The notes under the pieces were generated by a model. That model was not told where the DNA came from, did not search any database, and saw only the letters and a list, made by a program, of their open reading frames with translations. From Deroplatys truncata (taxonomy: Eukaryota; Arthropoda; Insecta; Mantodea; Mantidae): a stretch of 64,000 bases of DNA. The stretch is taken from positions 419,315,198 to 419,379,197 of the forward strand of contig CM060990.1 in assembly GCA_030765065.1 (NCBI GenBank). The letters run 5' to 3'. Made by a program: the position numbers and the translations under genes. Position 1 is the first letter of the stretch. The number at the start of each line of letters is the position of its first letter. Shown here piece after piece: positions 25,437 to 38,413 of the stretch.

Positions 25437-26412
25437 TAAAAAGATTCTAACCGAAGTATATTTACACACTGAATTTCACATACAATACAATTTCTTACCA
25501 AAGAAAAATATGTGACAATGCTTATTCATTATCATTATTGTTATAAATCGGGTAAATTAATACAGACGAATGGCTCGAGATCCAACCCTTTCATGCTCCT
25601 TAGAAATGACTTGTAGGTCTGACTGTTAGGTATTACTCTAAGCATTTATTAAAATACTCCAATTTTATAACATAAAAAAGCAACCAACTCGAAACACATG
25701 GGTATGGGAGAGGAGAATCAGTTTCCGCTCAAAAGTACCTAGCTGAAACCTGTTTTCACCGAAAATAATTAGAAGAGATGTTTTGGTGTCAAAACGGGCA
25801 AGAGCTTCATACAGGATCCAGAATACACATCAACATGATTCGCTAACATTTGCCGTTAAGCCTGATAGCGCTGCAGAGCAGTTTACCAGTCTACATTCAC
25901 AGACAGTCAACAGGAGCTATGCCAACATTCGACACGGCGAGAGTACTTTTCTGTATGAGTAAACGAGACAAGTAATGTCCATTACCGAAGTACACAATTT
26001 TTGTGGAGAGTTACCGATTTCCTTTTGAAAAAGCATTATAGATGTCTCACAATTTTTCAATGCTAAAGCGATGACTCCCTTTTAACAACTCACATCTGCA
26101 GAAATTGAAAGAATTGGGTAAAATGAGTGCTAAAATGCGGCTCGGTTCATAGAGTTGAATGTTACCCAAGGTTTATTTTCTGTGGATTGCGGAAAATACA
26201 GAAATACTTGCCCTGTATCACTCAGAGATGGACAATGAGATGTGAACACAAGATTGTAAAATGCCCTTTGTATATGTCTTTTCAACTAGCAAGTATTTTC
26301 AGTTCAGTTTTACACTACGAAGCACACACTAACGTTTTACTGACCGCTGAGGGCATGCAAAAGCGCTTTTGACATCCCTGGCTTTTACTTAATGTGGAAT
26401 GTCTGTATATGC
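25437..26412. other. Spacer without a recognisable gene
   Basis: No gene or element was recognised. Confidence 0.4.
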
Positions 26413-26424
26413 GGAATTGGACGT

Positions 26425-26691
26425 ATCGTCCTCCGTGATGTAGTGGTTACCATGCAAGCCTCTAGTTCCCGAGGTCGCAGGTTCAAACCCGGCAGGGGGC
26501 GCTGGAATTTTTTGGGCGTAAAAATCTTAGCATGGCTTCCTTCGGAAGGGAAGTAAAGCCGGTGGTCCCGTGTCGTAGATTTACAGCACGTAAAAGAATC
26601 TCAAGCCTGATAAAGAGGCCTGTGAGCAAAATTAAAGGTCTTTCACGCCCAGTATGAATTAGCGTCCATAAATAAAACTCAATTTAATTTT
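26425..26691 (+). mobile_element. SINE family A, copy 4
   Basis: A plus-strand copy with intact A-box (GTAGTGGTTACC region) and B-box (GGTTCAAACCC). It is bounded by a perfect 12-bp target duplication, GGAATTGGACGT (26413-26424 and 26692-26703). The perfect duplication suggests one of the younger copies. Confidence 0.9.
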
Positions 26692-26703
26692 GGAATTGGA
26701 CGT

Positions 26704-29700
26704 CATTTATGAGGCCAATTAACAACTCGCTTACAAATCCTGCATATGGCCCCCGTAGCCATGCTCACCGAAATGTTTGGCTTTGACTTTCCTTTCGAGG
26801 GAAGGGGGAGGCGTTGGATTCAAGTTCAGCATTTCGACATGGGCGATTCTGTTTGTAAATGTTGCAAATGCGTGTATACAGCAAAACATAACGGGGAAAG
26901 AAAAGAAAAGAAAGAGAAAAAAAAGAAAAGAAAAATACGATACACTTGCCAAAACTTGTGTTAATGACTTGATACTTCACAATTATATGACTTTATAGTC
27001 GGACACTGATTCGCAACCAGGTCGTTAATACTAAAAGATAATTCTGAAAGTGAAACGCTCCAGTAAGCCTAACAATTAGGTGCGAAATATTTCCCTAGTT
27101 TAAAAAAAAATCAAGAAAACCGCCTTTCCAAAACAAGCTTACAAGAACGCATTTGTTGAATCAAAACTCCCAAATGCTAAGAAAGCAGTGTTCAAATCCG
27201 GGATACGACACTGAATTTCTCAGTCTAAATTTGCATTTCCAGTTTTCAAAGGGCATGCTTAAATTTGTTTTACAAGCAATTCTACATTTGCCCTGCTAAG
27301 AGAGTTGGTCCATACCCACACTTTAGCTTAAACTTTATATCATGCTCATCTTAAGTCTCGCAATATATAACAGGCTTTCGTCCAAACACATGATACATTT
27401 TGTAAAAACTGGAAGGAAAGTGAGCAGATACGTATGTAGCAATGTTTTGAACAGCGGGTCACACGCTCCTAACATTAGGCTGGAATATTCTCCCTGCTAG
27501 GAAGGACCTTAATATCGATCCATGTAGCTGCCGGCATTGCGTCACTGACTGCCAAGAGGGGGAGGGCAGTCCAACGTCTACTGCTGCGTTGCCAGTTTAC
27601 ACGCAAAAAACCAACAGAAGCCACCTTCCATCTACCTTGTAAAAGTGAATCAAAAGCGTTGGAAGTTGTCTTGTTCTGGCACTCAATTCGTTAACGGGAA
27701 ACAACTCCTGAGCTACCAAACACATATTTTCGTCTTTGTACGTGTATTACCCATCTCGTTTGCATTTTCTGAGAAGCCAGCAAGTCGTATACCCCTTTCC
27801 AATAATTTCATTATTAGAAGATGAAACCATTGTCTCCATTGAGGCGCGCGCCTGCACACACACAGTTTAAAATGGTGCTTTCTGCCTTCGGAGTAGCACA
27901 TTATACATATTGATATAATTTATCCAAAGTTACTAGAAAATGTTCCGTTGGTTATTACATGCAATATTATAAAGTTTGTCAAGGACGTCTTCTAGACAAA
28001 GCATAGATATGTTTCCTTAAGTATGTATTTCATATCATCCGGCAGAGAAGTCGCGACTCAAAATGACGAAACACATGCGATAGCACCAAGTATCTCAAAG
28101 TGATATTAAATAAGAGGTTTTTGAAAAGCTTCTGTTTAAGCTAACTACCAAGCCCATAGGTGAATTGCAAATGTTTGGTTATGATTCGTGCGAATCTTGC
28201 AGTATCTACATATGTACAATGAACAGCACCAGTATGCTATCGAACAATGAATGCACACGTAAACAGTAGAAAAGATGCATAAGGGTAGATAGCTCACATT
28301 ACCTAAAATAAATATAACTTTAATAATAATATTAATACACATGCTTTGTTAATTTGGTTTCTATTAGATATTGGCATCGGTTTCTTAACTGTCGCGAAAA
28401 TAAATAGCTTGGAAGGTAACATTAGAAAGCAGTACTCCTAACGCGGAACAAGCTGGACATCGGGCACTTTTATTAGCAATGTTGAATTATAAACTCTTGT
28501 GGCTGCCTTTATAGCATTTGTATAAATGTCAGCTGGAAGTGTCTGCAATTAACGATGACTGCAAGCAACGCCGAAACTCGAAATTTGTATTTTTACTAGC
28601 AACTAAATAAATGAGACTATAAAGTTTGGAGAAACAACTTACTTTTAACAGTTTCTAAAATGAGAATGCTACATTTATTTGAAATATTTTTTCCTCTCGA
28701 AATACTGATTATTTTGTATTAGTAATAGGAAAATAAAAGCTTTTCTTAAGTCGCATGAATCCTAGAAAATGATGTGCATCTTAGGAAGAGTTGGCTTTGT
28801 TTTGTGTGTGGTCACAATAAAAAGCTAAAGGGCGTTTCCGTTACATTTGGTCTGTAAAGCCATAATACCAAACATAGCGATCTATTATACGATCTATTGT
28901 ACATACACTACTGACCAAGTACATCTTCAATTTGTTCTCATAAGGAGGTCCATTCACTCGCCAATATTGGTACAATTGCACAATATTACGAATCTGACAC
29001 GTTGGTTATAAATGGGCTAGTGCTTGAAAAGGAGTAACGAACAAAGCATCAAACTAGGATTTGGAACATGCAAATCGAATTCCGAATTTTCAAAGCGTAA
29101 GGCATTTTCTATATTGTGCAAACTTGTGGAAGTTGGGCACAGAGTCGTGCGTGTTGACCAGATATTACCCTAATCCAACAGGAACAAATGCATTTTCCGC
29201 AGAACATGTTTCGAACTGGCTTCTCATTCTGGGCATGCCTCCAATGGTTTCTTTAACAGCATAACGCTCTTGGCACAACTTTTCGATTTATTTCCCTTTC
29301 CTCGGCATTCTTTTACTGAGCAACGGTAAAATGTCATGCTGAAGATTTACAAGGAATTGTATCCTTTAAACCAAGAAAAATGCACCAAAACCAAACTTTC
29401 AATATATAGAGGAAAGAATTAGAGGGACAATGATGGATTGTGAAATTGAGGAAGATTTATGGTCCAACAGGCAAGAATGGAGAAAAATGATAAGATATTA
29501 AAAACTGTAGTCTTGGGTGCCGGAAACACACACATCGGATCTTCGCGAATAACGATTTTACAACCGAGTGACCGACCGACACACACACACAAGGGCAAAA
29601 TTTGAAATGGGAGGGGAGAGGGGCCAACGAAAGAAAGGTTACTGCTGCACTGTTGATCTAGCTGCATGGCTTACACACCAATACAATTGTCATCCAACTA

Positions 29701-30262
29701 CTGTGGAAAAAGCACTGTGAAAAGTGAAGTATGGAACATCCTACGTTCATCTGATGTTTTATTTATCCATTCAGATTTAATAAACCGACTTTAACTCACT
29801 AATCATGCCTGATATACAAAGCAGCCAATCGTTTCGAATATTCCTAATCAAATGCATAACTAGAATTTTTACGAAACTTACGTTAAATCATCACTATGAA
29901 GAGGATGCTTGAAATTCTCTCTTCTAGTTGTGTTCAAATATGCCAAGTAGTACACATATTATTAATGCGCTGTCAAACACTGCTCTATTGTACAAAGCGT
30001 AATTAATTCCCATTAACTAAAACAGTAAAAAATTTAATGCGATACATACGAACTGAACTCTACCTCGTTGCGCGAGCAAATTTGGAGAGAAGGGTGAAAT
30101 ACGGGCTTGCTGTGGAAATCAAATAATTGCTTTTCATCTAATTTGAATCCTCTATTAGCCATTGTGTTGTAAAGATATAATGTGCGATTTTAGTCTATTT
30201 TCCACACTGCTGGTCATATTCAGCTATCAAAAACTGTATTTATTTCTCATCAGATGTTACAA
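26704..30262. other. Long spacer without a recognisable gene
   Basis: Contains a purine-only GAAAAGAAAAG-type tract at about 26896-26936. A partial tRNA-like B-box (GTGTTCAAATCC, about 27188-27199) may be another SINE remnant. Otherwise nothing was recognised. Confidence 0.4.
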
Positions 30263-30377
30263 TTACATACGTATAAATACGAATGTACCAAAAATTGCCG
30301 CCTTAAGTACATCTTTGGCCCATGTCCCCAAAATCCAAAGACATACCGTTACATACGTATAAATACGTATGTACCCA
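30263..30377. repeat. Pair of near-identical palindromes
   Basis: TTACATACGTATAAATACG is found near 30263 and again near 30351. The second copy extends to a perfect palindrome, TACATACGTAT-AA-ATACGTATGTA. The first has one change (ATACGAATGTA). The units are about 88 bp apart and could mark the edges of a small fold-back element. Confidence 0.45.
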
Positions 30378-33300
30378 ACCAGTGGCAATGTACTTCACTC
30401 ACTACATTACAGAATTTTGAAAGATGATTCTTTTGAATATATAAATACAAATGCAACACCAATTCAGCATGCTGACGTATTTCAACCTTTTCTACTTTTG
30501 CCATTGTTATATTTTACCGTATTAGCATTTGGCATACAAATTGAAAGAAAGGCATAAACCATATACGACGGTGTACACTTAAGTCGAAAATATGCTAACC
30601 ACCTAAAAACTCTGAAGCCATGACATCAGAATAAAACGCTACGGTATGGCAACGTTGCACGCTGTTACATAACCGCCGTGTTATGTCACAAAACCCACCA
30701 GATCCACCCATAGAGTTTTCTCGAGGCTCCATTGCTAAACGTTAAAACACGCTGCAATATTTTAAAATATTTAATTTTTTCCCTCATCAGGAACGGGTCA
30801 TATGTTTTGTTCCTTGCATCGGCTCTGCGCAACTACATGCACAGTTACCATCCTTTCCATGAAACGTGCTGTCTAATCCAGTTTTAAGGGGTTATCCCTG
30901 TAAATGATGGCCCGATCAATATTGCAATGCACCTTTAAAAACACAATCGTGTATTCAATTACGGGCACGCATTACATTGTCTCGATCAATAAGCATTTGT
31001 TACAATGTAAGCTTAATACAAATAGAGGTAATTGCGAAGTGAAACATTTCACAACGTCTCAATCCAAGTACTGCTCAGGCTGAACGTTCCAACCGGGTGT
31101 TAAAGAATGATCGATTGAGATTTACTGCATTAATATAATGTTTGTTATACCATCACATCTTTAATAAAAGACAAATACAAGAATTCATTTTCTTCCTTTC
31201 CTAAACATACTTTTAATTCAGATTACTGCTTCCTCACTTTTTTTTTAGAATTAGTAACTTAACATCTGCATATGCAAGTTATATTTATTTCCTTTATATT
31301 CATTTGTACAATATAGCTTTGCACTACTTGTTTCTCTGAATTATTTGTGTTGCAAAATAAATGCATTCAGTCTATAATTATGGACTTTTCGGAAAAACCT
31401 TGGGAGAAAATTCAATAACATACTTGCAATTCTTCTGTAAGCTAAATATGCTGCATGGATACTACCATGGCAATATATGTTGTCAACATTTACTTATACA
31501 GTTGTGTTTAGCTGAATCTTTAAAAATGTTCTATGTGCTCAACTTGGGCAATTACAAAATCCAGTCTCTGCTATCGCCATAAATATCAAGTTGGAAATTC
31601 ACGATCTCTGATTGCATCACAGAAGTATGTAGCGTGTTCTTTTAAGCACAATATTAAAAACACTTATAAAGTGTCACACTGAATGTACTTTACTAATTAA
31701 CGGCTTAATTCATTTCAGTAGTAAAGCTTTCTGATAATGAAGGGCATTCATTCACGAACACTTTTTGCCCAGGGAAAAGTACTGCGTTCTAACAAAGCAC
31801 TGAAACAGAATGGCTAAAACAAGGGAAGTGACTCACATTAACTCTTAACTAACATACTGCCATGTTTGGTCAAAATGACTGCTCTTTGCTTGATCAGTAT
31901 ACTATTTTTGAGCACCCAGTTTTCAATAGGAGAAGAAATATTTTAAAGTTAAATTAATAACCACTAACATTTCTTTTATTCGTATACAAATAATACTTCA
32001 ACCACACTTAAAAACTACAAAATCCTTGAGAAGTGCATTTCCATGTACACTGAATTGAAAAAATAGTATAATACCATATTTATAGCTTTTCAAGGACCCA
32101 TTAACCGAAAAAGAAAAATATTTACGCGTAAGCAAAGCCATATGAAAAAGGAGATCACAAAATTACAACTTCTCACAGCAGAGCTCACTTGTTTGCAAGT
32201 CACTAGAATCATTGCTACTCTTGAAACTGAATGCAGTCGTCATCTGCTGAACCAATTAATTCCTAAAATATGTAATGTTCATTCCAAGCAGAATAAGCTG
32301 TTCAATGGCGTCAAAATAGTTAACTGTTCTAACCACCTATATTCACAATTCCGTCAAATTTTGGGCCTAAGGCATCTACTGCCTTCTATTTGAGTCAAGA
32401 GTGTTATTGGCTATTACACCAGAATTGCCTATCCATTCCACACATTCAAAACAAATCAGTACCGAGAAGGAAACTAAAAGAAAAAACTATGCATAGAAAA
32501 TATTTACATTAATATGTTATTTACGGTACAGACAACTTACGAGAAACCAATGATTGATTGATCGATGAGTTCACACCTTAAATGGAAGCTACTGAGACGT
32601 TGAGAATAACTGATAACATGTGGCGGTTTCAAAGACTGCACCACGTTAATTAAAGTTTAAAAAATATCGGTAGTATCAGCAATTCGGTAATTTAATTTTT
32701 ACCTGTATTTCATGGGTTTCACAAATGTTTATTTTTAGAATGAAAAGCAAATGCTATGCCAACTGTTAAAAGTTAGCTTCCAATAAGCTGAAATCCCTAC
32801 TTCCTCTTGACCTCCTCAGTTAAACCAACTTTCTGCAAGATATGCATCGAAGGACTATTTGGCTTGAAACTCTGAGTTATACTTTCGTTCTGCGGGCATA
32901 CAAATCCCATACCTAATAAAGTGGTTTCATTTAACGGATTGAATCCATTTTTCGTCCAACTGAAAACTCTTCTAAAGTGCTATATCAGCATATCTGATTC
33001 TATGGGCTTCGTTTATCCTGAAGATGAATTTAGGTGCCAACCATATGAGGAATAATCAGACAATACATGGGTTTGTACTTCACAATGGAGTATCACAACT
33101 GCATCTCAGTATTATAAGAATGACTGCCAGACTTCTGCATCCTTTCAATTGATCACACAGGGCAGAGGCGGACAGAAGTATTCATCTTCACTCTAAAAAA
33201 TTCTAGCAGCCAAATTAATGGAGATAAAATTATCTTTTTTAATAACAAAAAGAACAAATGGTAATCAACTAATACTTAATATCATCACCATAGAATCACT

Positions 33301-36300
33301 CAAGAATACCATGTACACATACTAATACCAGTCACAATGGCCACTTGTTCCTCAAAAATAAAACTGTAATAGTGTTCAGTCTACTACTACATTTATTAAA
33401 TGTTTAGAAACCATCTACTTCCATATTATTCCCCCCAAACAATCACTACACTGATAAATTATACCAAACGATTTTGTTTCTTATTATTCCCCCAAAAATT
33501 CCTACGAATCTGTCCAAAGCGGTTTCAGTTTCAAGTAACCTTTTTACCAAGACAAATAATGAGAAAATGTATATTCACCATAAAACATATATAAATAAAA
33601 AGAATTAATACCAGCAGATCACAGGAGACATATAGAGCAATGTCAATAAAATGTGATAAAGGAACAGAGATCAATCTGTGCAACGTTCCCAAAACCCCTT
33701 GCAAACAGCAGCAGAACTCTATGGAATATGGGGACGAGGAATGCATCTAAATATTTTTTCTACTTCTTGCACATTAAGTGTAAGAAGTTGCATCATGTTG
33801 AGTTAAAACCTCACAATGAGCTAAAGAACTTGCTTTGTAAAAACCTTAAACCAGAAGGGGCAACCTCACCCTAAAAAATGGTAAACATTATGTTTCTGAA
33901 TTTGACCATCTTGGAATAAATGGAAATAAGCACGAGACAAAGATACTTCATATTAAATTCCTAAGTTATGCAGCAATTTATAGATATATATATTCCATGG
34001 CTGTTCCCCGACAATACAGTAGAACAAATAATAGGCGCTCTGTGTGAGAGGGACATTTAAGTTACTTTGTATCATATTTTTACATTGTGTTCAACTAGCT
34101 TATACACCCACAAGTATGTATTTCAATAACATATTAGTACAGGTAGATTTTTTCATAGTGAAAAGGCAGAAATGCAGCAAAGAAGGAATCTAGGGTGGGA
34201 GAACGGCTGGCAGTATTCCCCTTGCATGGAACAAACACTCAATCGGAACCGTGGTGATGTCACATTATCTCACAATGTGTATGCGCCTGCTGCTCTGTTA
34301 CAACTAAACCAACACCCCTCCCAGAAGATAAATGACTTGTCTAACTACGCATATACAGATAAGCCCATTACAATGAAAAATTCTTACTGTATAAAAGGTG
34401 ATAGATGTGAAAGGCATATTAACATAATCTTATATTTTGCAATATGTAACTGATTGGGAGGGTGTGTAGCATGACATGTTCAATATCCCTGGACATCTCT
34501 GAATGAGATATACAGAACACACAACACAAAAAATTAATAGTAATCTAAATTTAATACTATTTTGTCCTCACTTGCAACTAATACAAACAGAACCTTCAAT
34601 ACACACAAATTATATACCAATCTTTGGCAATGTTATAGCGTCGGAGGAGCTTGTCTTAAATCCACATTAATATATTTGTGTTTATACCAAGGTTTTTATG
34701 CCTCAAACTGTTTCTGACTAATGCATGGCTGCATTTAAGAACTCGCTGATAAATTCATGTCCATCCACATTCAATTCTGATGAATTACAAAAAATTCCTA
34801 AAACTCATAACCACATTTTAAAAATTTAATTTTTTAAGTTTGCATCATATCTATAATATTTAATATTCCTGAGACTTGCTTGTTTATGGCCTGAAAGATG
34901 AAAACAAATACAAATGTTTGATATTCGTAACATACATTTAGCAATGATACAGTGACTCAAGGGATAGCATTTTAAAATCTTTCCAAACTTACTACATTTC
35001 AATACAGAATATTTGAAGTACCATAACTTTCTTTGCCATTCAAGCTCAATCAGATTTTGTTTAAAGGATACTAAGAGAACACAAAATCAGAAGCCAATTG
35101 TTTGTAGATCCAAATAATAAAAATCAATTAGCCTACAAATGTGTTTAATTCATGCATCTGCTAATCACCATAATAATTAACAATTTTTATACTTATAATG
35201 CTAAGATGAAAATAAGCATCAAGTCAAACTTGTCTGAAAAACCATTAGCTGCTGCACTAGAATGCTCAATTATATTAAAATTGTGCTGAAAAGTTCAACA
35301 GCCTGGTATAGCTGCTAAAAATGGTAAAACAAAACCTGATGTTAGGCATGTGAAAATTGTGCTGCTATAAGCATATGGATGCATGAATAACGATTGATAA
35401 ATGTACTATAATTTAAACTACTGATCTCCAAATATGTGATGTTCCTCTGAAGTTATTTGGCATGCTGAAAGATGGCAGTTGACACCTCTGCTCTGATAAT
35501 TATGCCTTGACATTAGCCCCCTAACAAAGTTGTCAAATAATTACAATAAGTGAAATCCCCCACTCCCAAAAAGAAAAGTATCATCCTTTGCATAATGCAC
35601 AAACAGAACTTCTCTACCGCATATGAAATCATTATTTACATCAGTATCTCTTAAAACAGAATTAAATGCTTGACCTCTGGAACTTCTCTTCCTAATAGTG
35701 GTGCTTAATAACTTATCACCCAGCCCAAAATACAGCTCACTTATTTTCCTTAATAAAACAATAGGGGATGAGGGTAAGATGTGAAGAGATTTGTGTTACA
35801 CTGTTGTTTCCTTTCGCATAATATACAAGGTTTTAACTCCCATTATTTGCCCGCTGTGTGCATGTATGTGAGATACATTTTTAATACATTCATTTATTTT
35901 ATAAGCTCACTCTTGGAGTATAAAAATAAGGATATAGCATATAATTATTCTTTGAGCTTGCTAGTTGCACTTCTTCCCAATTAGTGCATTAAAAGAAATA
36001 CATGCTGCTTGTCTGCAATGCAAGATAATCCCGAAGCTGTAAGTCCAGGGATGTGTTCTATCTATCCAAAAAATTTCTTTAGTTTCATAGACATGAGTAT
36101 AATATAACCTATGCTATATTCTCCATAATTATATATCTCGCCACCAAGCTTGTGCCAACCCATTCTACTGCATTATAAAACACAGATTTGTAAAAAACAA
36201 AAACTTTTGAAATATTTGAATCTCTGACGAAGATTTTAATCGAAATCTGATTGCCTACACTGTATTCTGTATACTAAATATCCTCAACGCTTAGACATAA

Positions 36301-37369
36301 GCCTTGGTAAGACAACCACATATTCTGTTGCGCAATAAAATAATGAAAATGAAAACTAAAGCTTTGAATAACTACCGTGAATTCTAATCAAAATCAGTTC
36401 TACCAGAAATGATATATTGTACTAACGGAGTGGAAAATTGGTAAGTTGCGCAGTGTGAAACTCGTACACTAAACATTTTAACATTCCGCTGGAATTTAAA
36501 TCCTCAGGGCAACTCAGCAATCCTTTTTCCCATATACCCTATGGAACTAGGCAACAGAATTGCACCTACAAGAGGGGCTCCGTTGCTTCCGTATTCCATT
36601 GGAATAAGTTAGGCAACATCCATCTCTACTGCGCGGTGCTGCCAACCTCTGATTCACACTCAGCCAATTGGTTACTGTAACTAAGGTATTCTTTCTTTCT
36701 TTCTTCTATCTTTCAAGATGAAAATTACAGGGATGTGCAATGAATAGTATAGTTTGCGGTCTTATATTACTACGCATATTTTAATTTCAGCAAATTAATG
36801 AAATGATAATGGATATCAAAATGGCGTCATGAAATACTCATGACCTTGCAAGAAAAATGACCATCACTCCAGAACTTAAAAGGGTAGAAATTACGCGATG
36901 TGCAAAGTTTACATCCCAAATATTTCGAACCTGGGGGATAAATACGCCACATTCAAGCTGACATGCAAGTGAAATTACAATTACTGGCAATAAAACTGCA
37001 GCAAATACGATAAAAGCAGAACAAGAAAAGATCTTAAAACTAATTCTGTTGAAATAGTAAACCACAAGCCTAATTAATGACACAAATGTAAATAAAACAG
37101 AAGTAAATGTAAGGTCAGTGTGGTTGCTATGGACTCACGCCGTCCCGGGCCCTCCGATGCAGGATGGCAGGCCAGCCTGTCAAGGAATCCGTACAACACA
37201 ACACTTTGAAAACACTAACACCTTTATAATCAACACCACAACACCATCACAACCAAAACACATACAACAATGACACTTCGGTGCACAATAAAAGGCTTTC
37301 TTTTCCTTTTTTTTATTATTATTTTTTAACTACTCCCTTTGGCAGAAGTGGCACCATGGACAAACATAC
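30378..37369. other. Long AT-rich stretch, probable spen intron
   Basis: No exon, RNA gene or transposon with clear ends was recognised. It lies immediately downstream, in the sense of transcription, of the spen first coding exon. It is therefore read as intron that starts with GTATGT at 37369. Confidence 0.5.
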
Positions 37370-37452
37370 CGTTTAAAATGTTCTCGAATCCGATCCTCAC
37401 GGATATTCTCCGGCAAATTCCCAACCCAAAGATGACGAGTCTCTCTAACCAT
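37370..37452 (-). CDS. spen: split ends (SPEN) first coding exon
   Basis: The minus strand from ATG at 37452-37450 reads MVRETRHLWVGNLPENIREDR and ends HFK plus two bases of an Arg codon, followed by a GTATGT splice donor at 37369. This is the N-terminal start of RRM1 of SPEN/split ends, a large nuclear RNA-binding transcriptional co-regulator with N-terminal RRMs and a C-terminal SPOC domain. LWVGNL is the RNP2 strand. The start is supported by an A at -3 and G at +4, and by the shared MVRETRHLW start in insects and vertebrates (recalled). Intact frame, strong donor and near-perfect conservation point to a live gene. The next exon, which should open with the rest of the Arg codon and YGRV, was not found in the window. 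The related gene spenito lacks this N-terminus. Confidence 0.93.
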
Positions 37453-37496
37453 CTTGCTCCGAACTCTTCATGAGGGCTGCTTTACGTAGCTTCCAT
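37445..37496 (-). promoter_or_regulatory. Two short upstream ORFs before the spen start
   Basis: A five-codon uORF (ATG at 37496-37494, stop at 37484-37482) is followed by a nine-codon uORF (ATG at 37471-37469, stop at 37447-37445) in another frame, which overlaps the spen ATG. If the transcript includes this leader, both could lower or tune spen translation. The transcription start itself was not located, so inclusion is inferred. Confidence 0.55.
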
Positions 37497-37900
37497 CGAT
37501 AAATTTACGTACGCGCACAACATAATATATTCGTGCTTTCCCGCACCACACATTACACCTCTTCTTCGACACACAACTGTACAATATATGACGTCACGCT
37601 GGCGGGATCAGAACCAAAAACTTCCTAGGCTCACTGGAGGGACAGCTATACTGCTTGCAAGAGACGAACCAACCGCCGTGCGAGTCGGTAATCGTATGGG
37701 CGAGTCCATTTTGCTTGAATACAAGTGGAGGGGAAGGGGGATTGGTGAGAATGTGGGTAGAGAGAAAGAGAGAGAGGAACGGGTCGAAGCGACCGTGCAG
37801 CCATTAGGGATAGGGAAAAACGTAGGATATTTTAGCGTTTGTAATGGATGTACTGCAGACGATATCATTGTGTGGAAAATAAGAATGTTGTGAATTCTCA
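37497..37900 (-). promoter_or_regulatory. Probable spen leader and promoter region
   Basis: Just upstream of the spen coding start, base composition rises in GC and CpG relative to both sides (for example 37600-37720). A GAGAG-rich tract at 37757-37777 is a plausible GAGA-factor type site. No clear TATA box or initiator can be named. The open frames on both strands here look like by-products of composition. Confidence 0.4.
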
Positions 37901-38413
37901 GTTTGTTCATTTGCTGTAAAGTTCCCTGTAAATCTGTAATGCGTTGAAAATAAGTTACGTTAATTCTGCTTTCCCGGTATAAGTTAATGTCATCTCCTTA
38001 ATATGGTAAAACCATTATGTATACATTTCAAACAAGCCATGCACCAAGAGGCTCGACATTCTGAATATGAAGTTATTCTATTACGTATAATCTGATACAT
38101 AAATCGCGTTTTACTATCACGTCAAGCAAGGTGGGGTTGCTGTGAAAGCCCTATAACTCCATATCTCTAAGTTTTGAGAAAAAGGCAGTTAAAACATTGA
38201 CAGTGTACATAAATTCCAAAATTTAAGAGAATTTATTTATTTGAACTATATCTTTCTTACAACATTCCTTAACCAAACTATATAAATCACAATGTATTTT
38301 TTTAACACACAATTACGTTTATGAAGAAATAATTGACAGAAAATATAGGTACGTAGAGGACTTTCGCACAGAATAAAAATCAGGATTTTACATGAAAAAA
38401 TCAGGTAACACTC
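37901..38413. other. Spacer between spen and DUF7869-like copy 1
   Basis: AT-rich. The minus-strand side just below 38414 would be the 3' UTR of copy 1. Nothing else was seen. Confidence 0.4.

Noticed and set aside
26731-26998. Four overlapping frames on both strands
   Set aside because: They arise from a purine-only GAAAAGAAAAG tract; the products are low-complexity Lys/Glu or Phe/Leu/Ser.
37588-37893. 101-codon plus-strand frame and 100-codon minus-strand frame upstream of spen
   Set aside because: Open on both strands in a GC-richer, purine-biased promoter region; no domain is recognisable.
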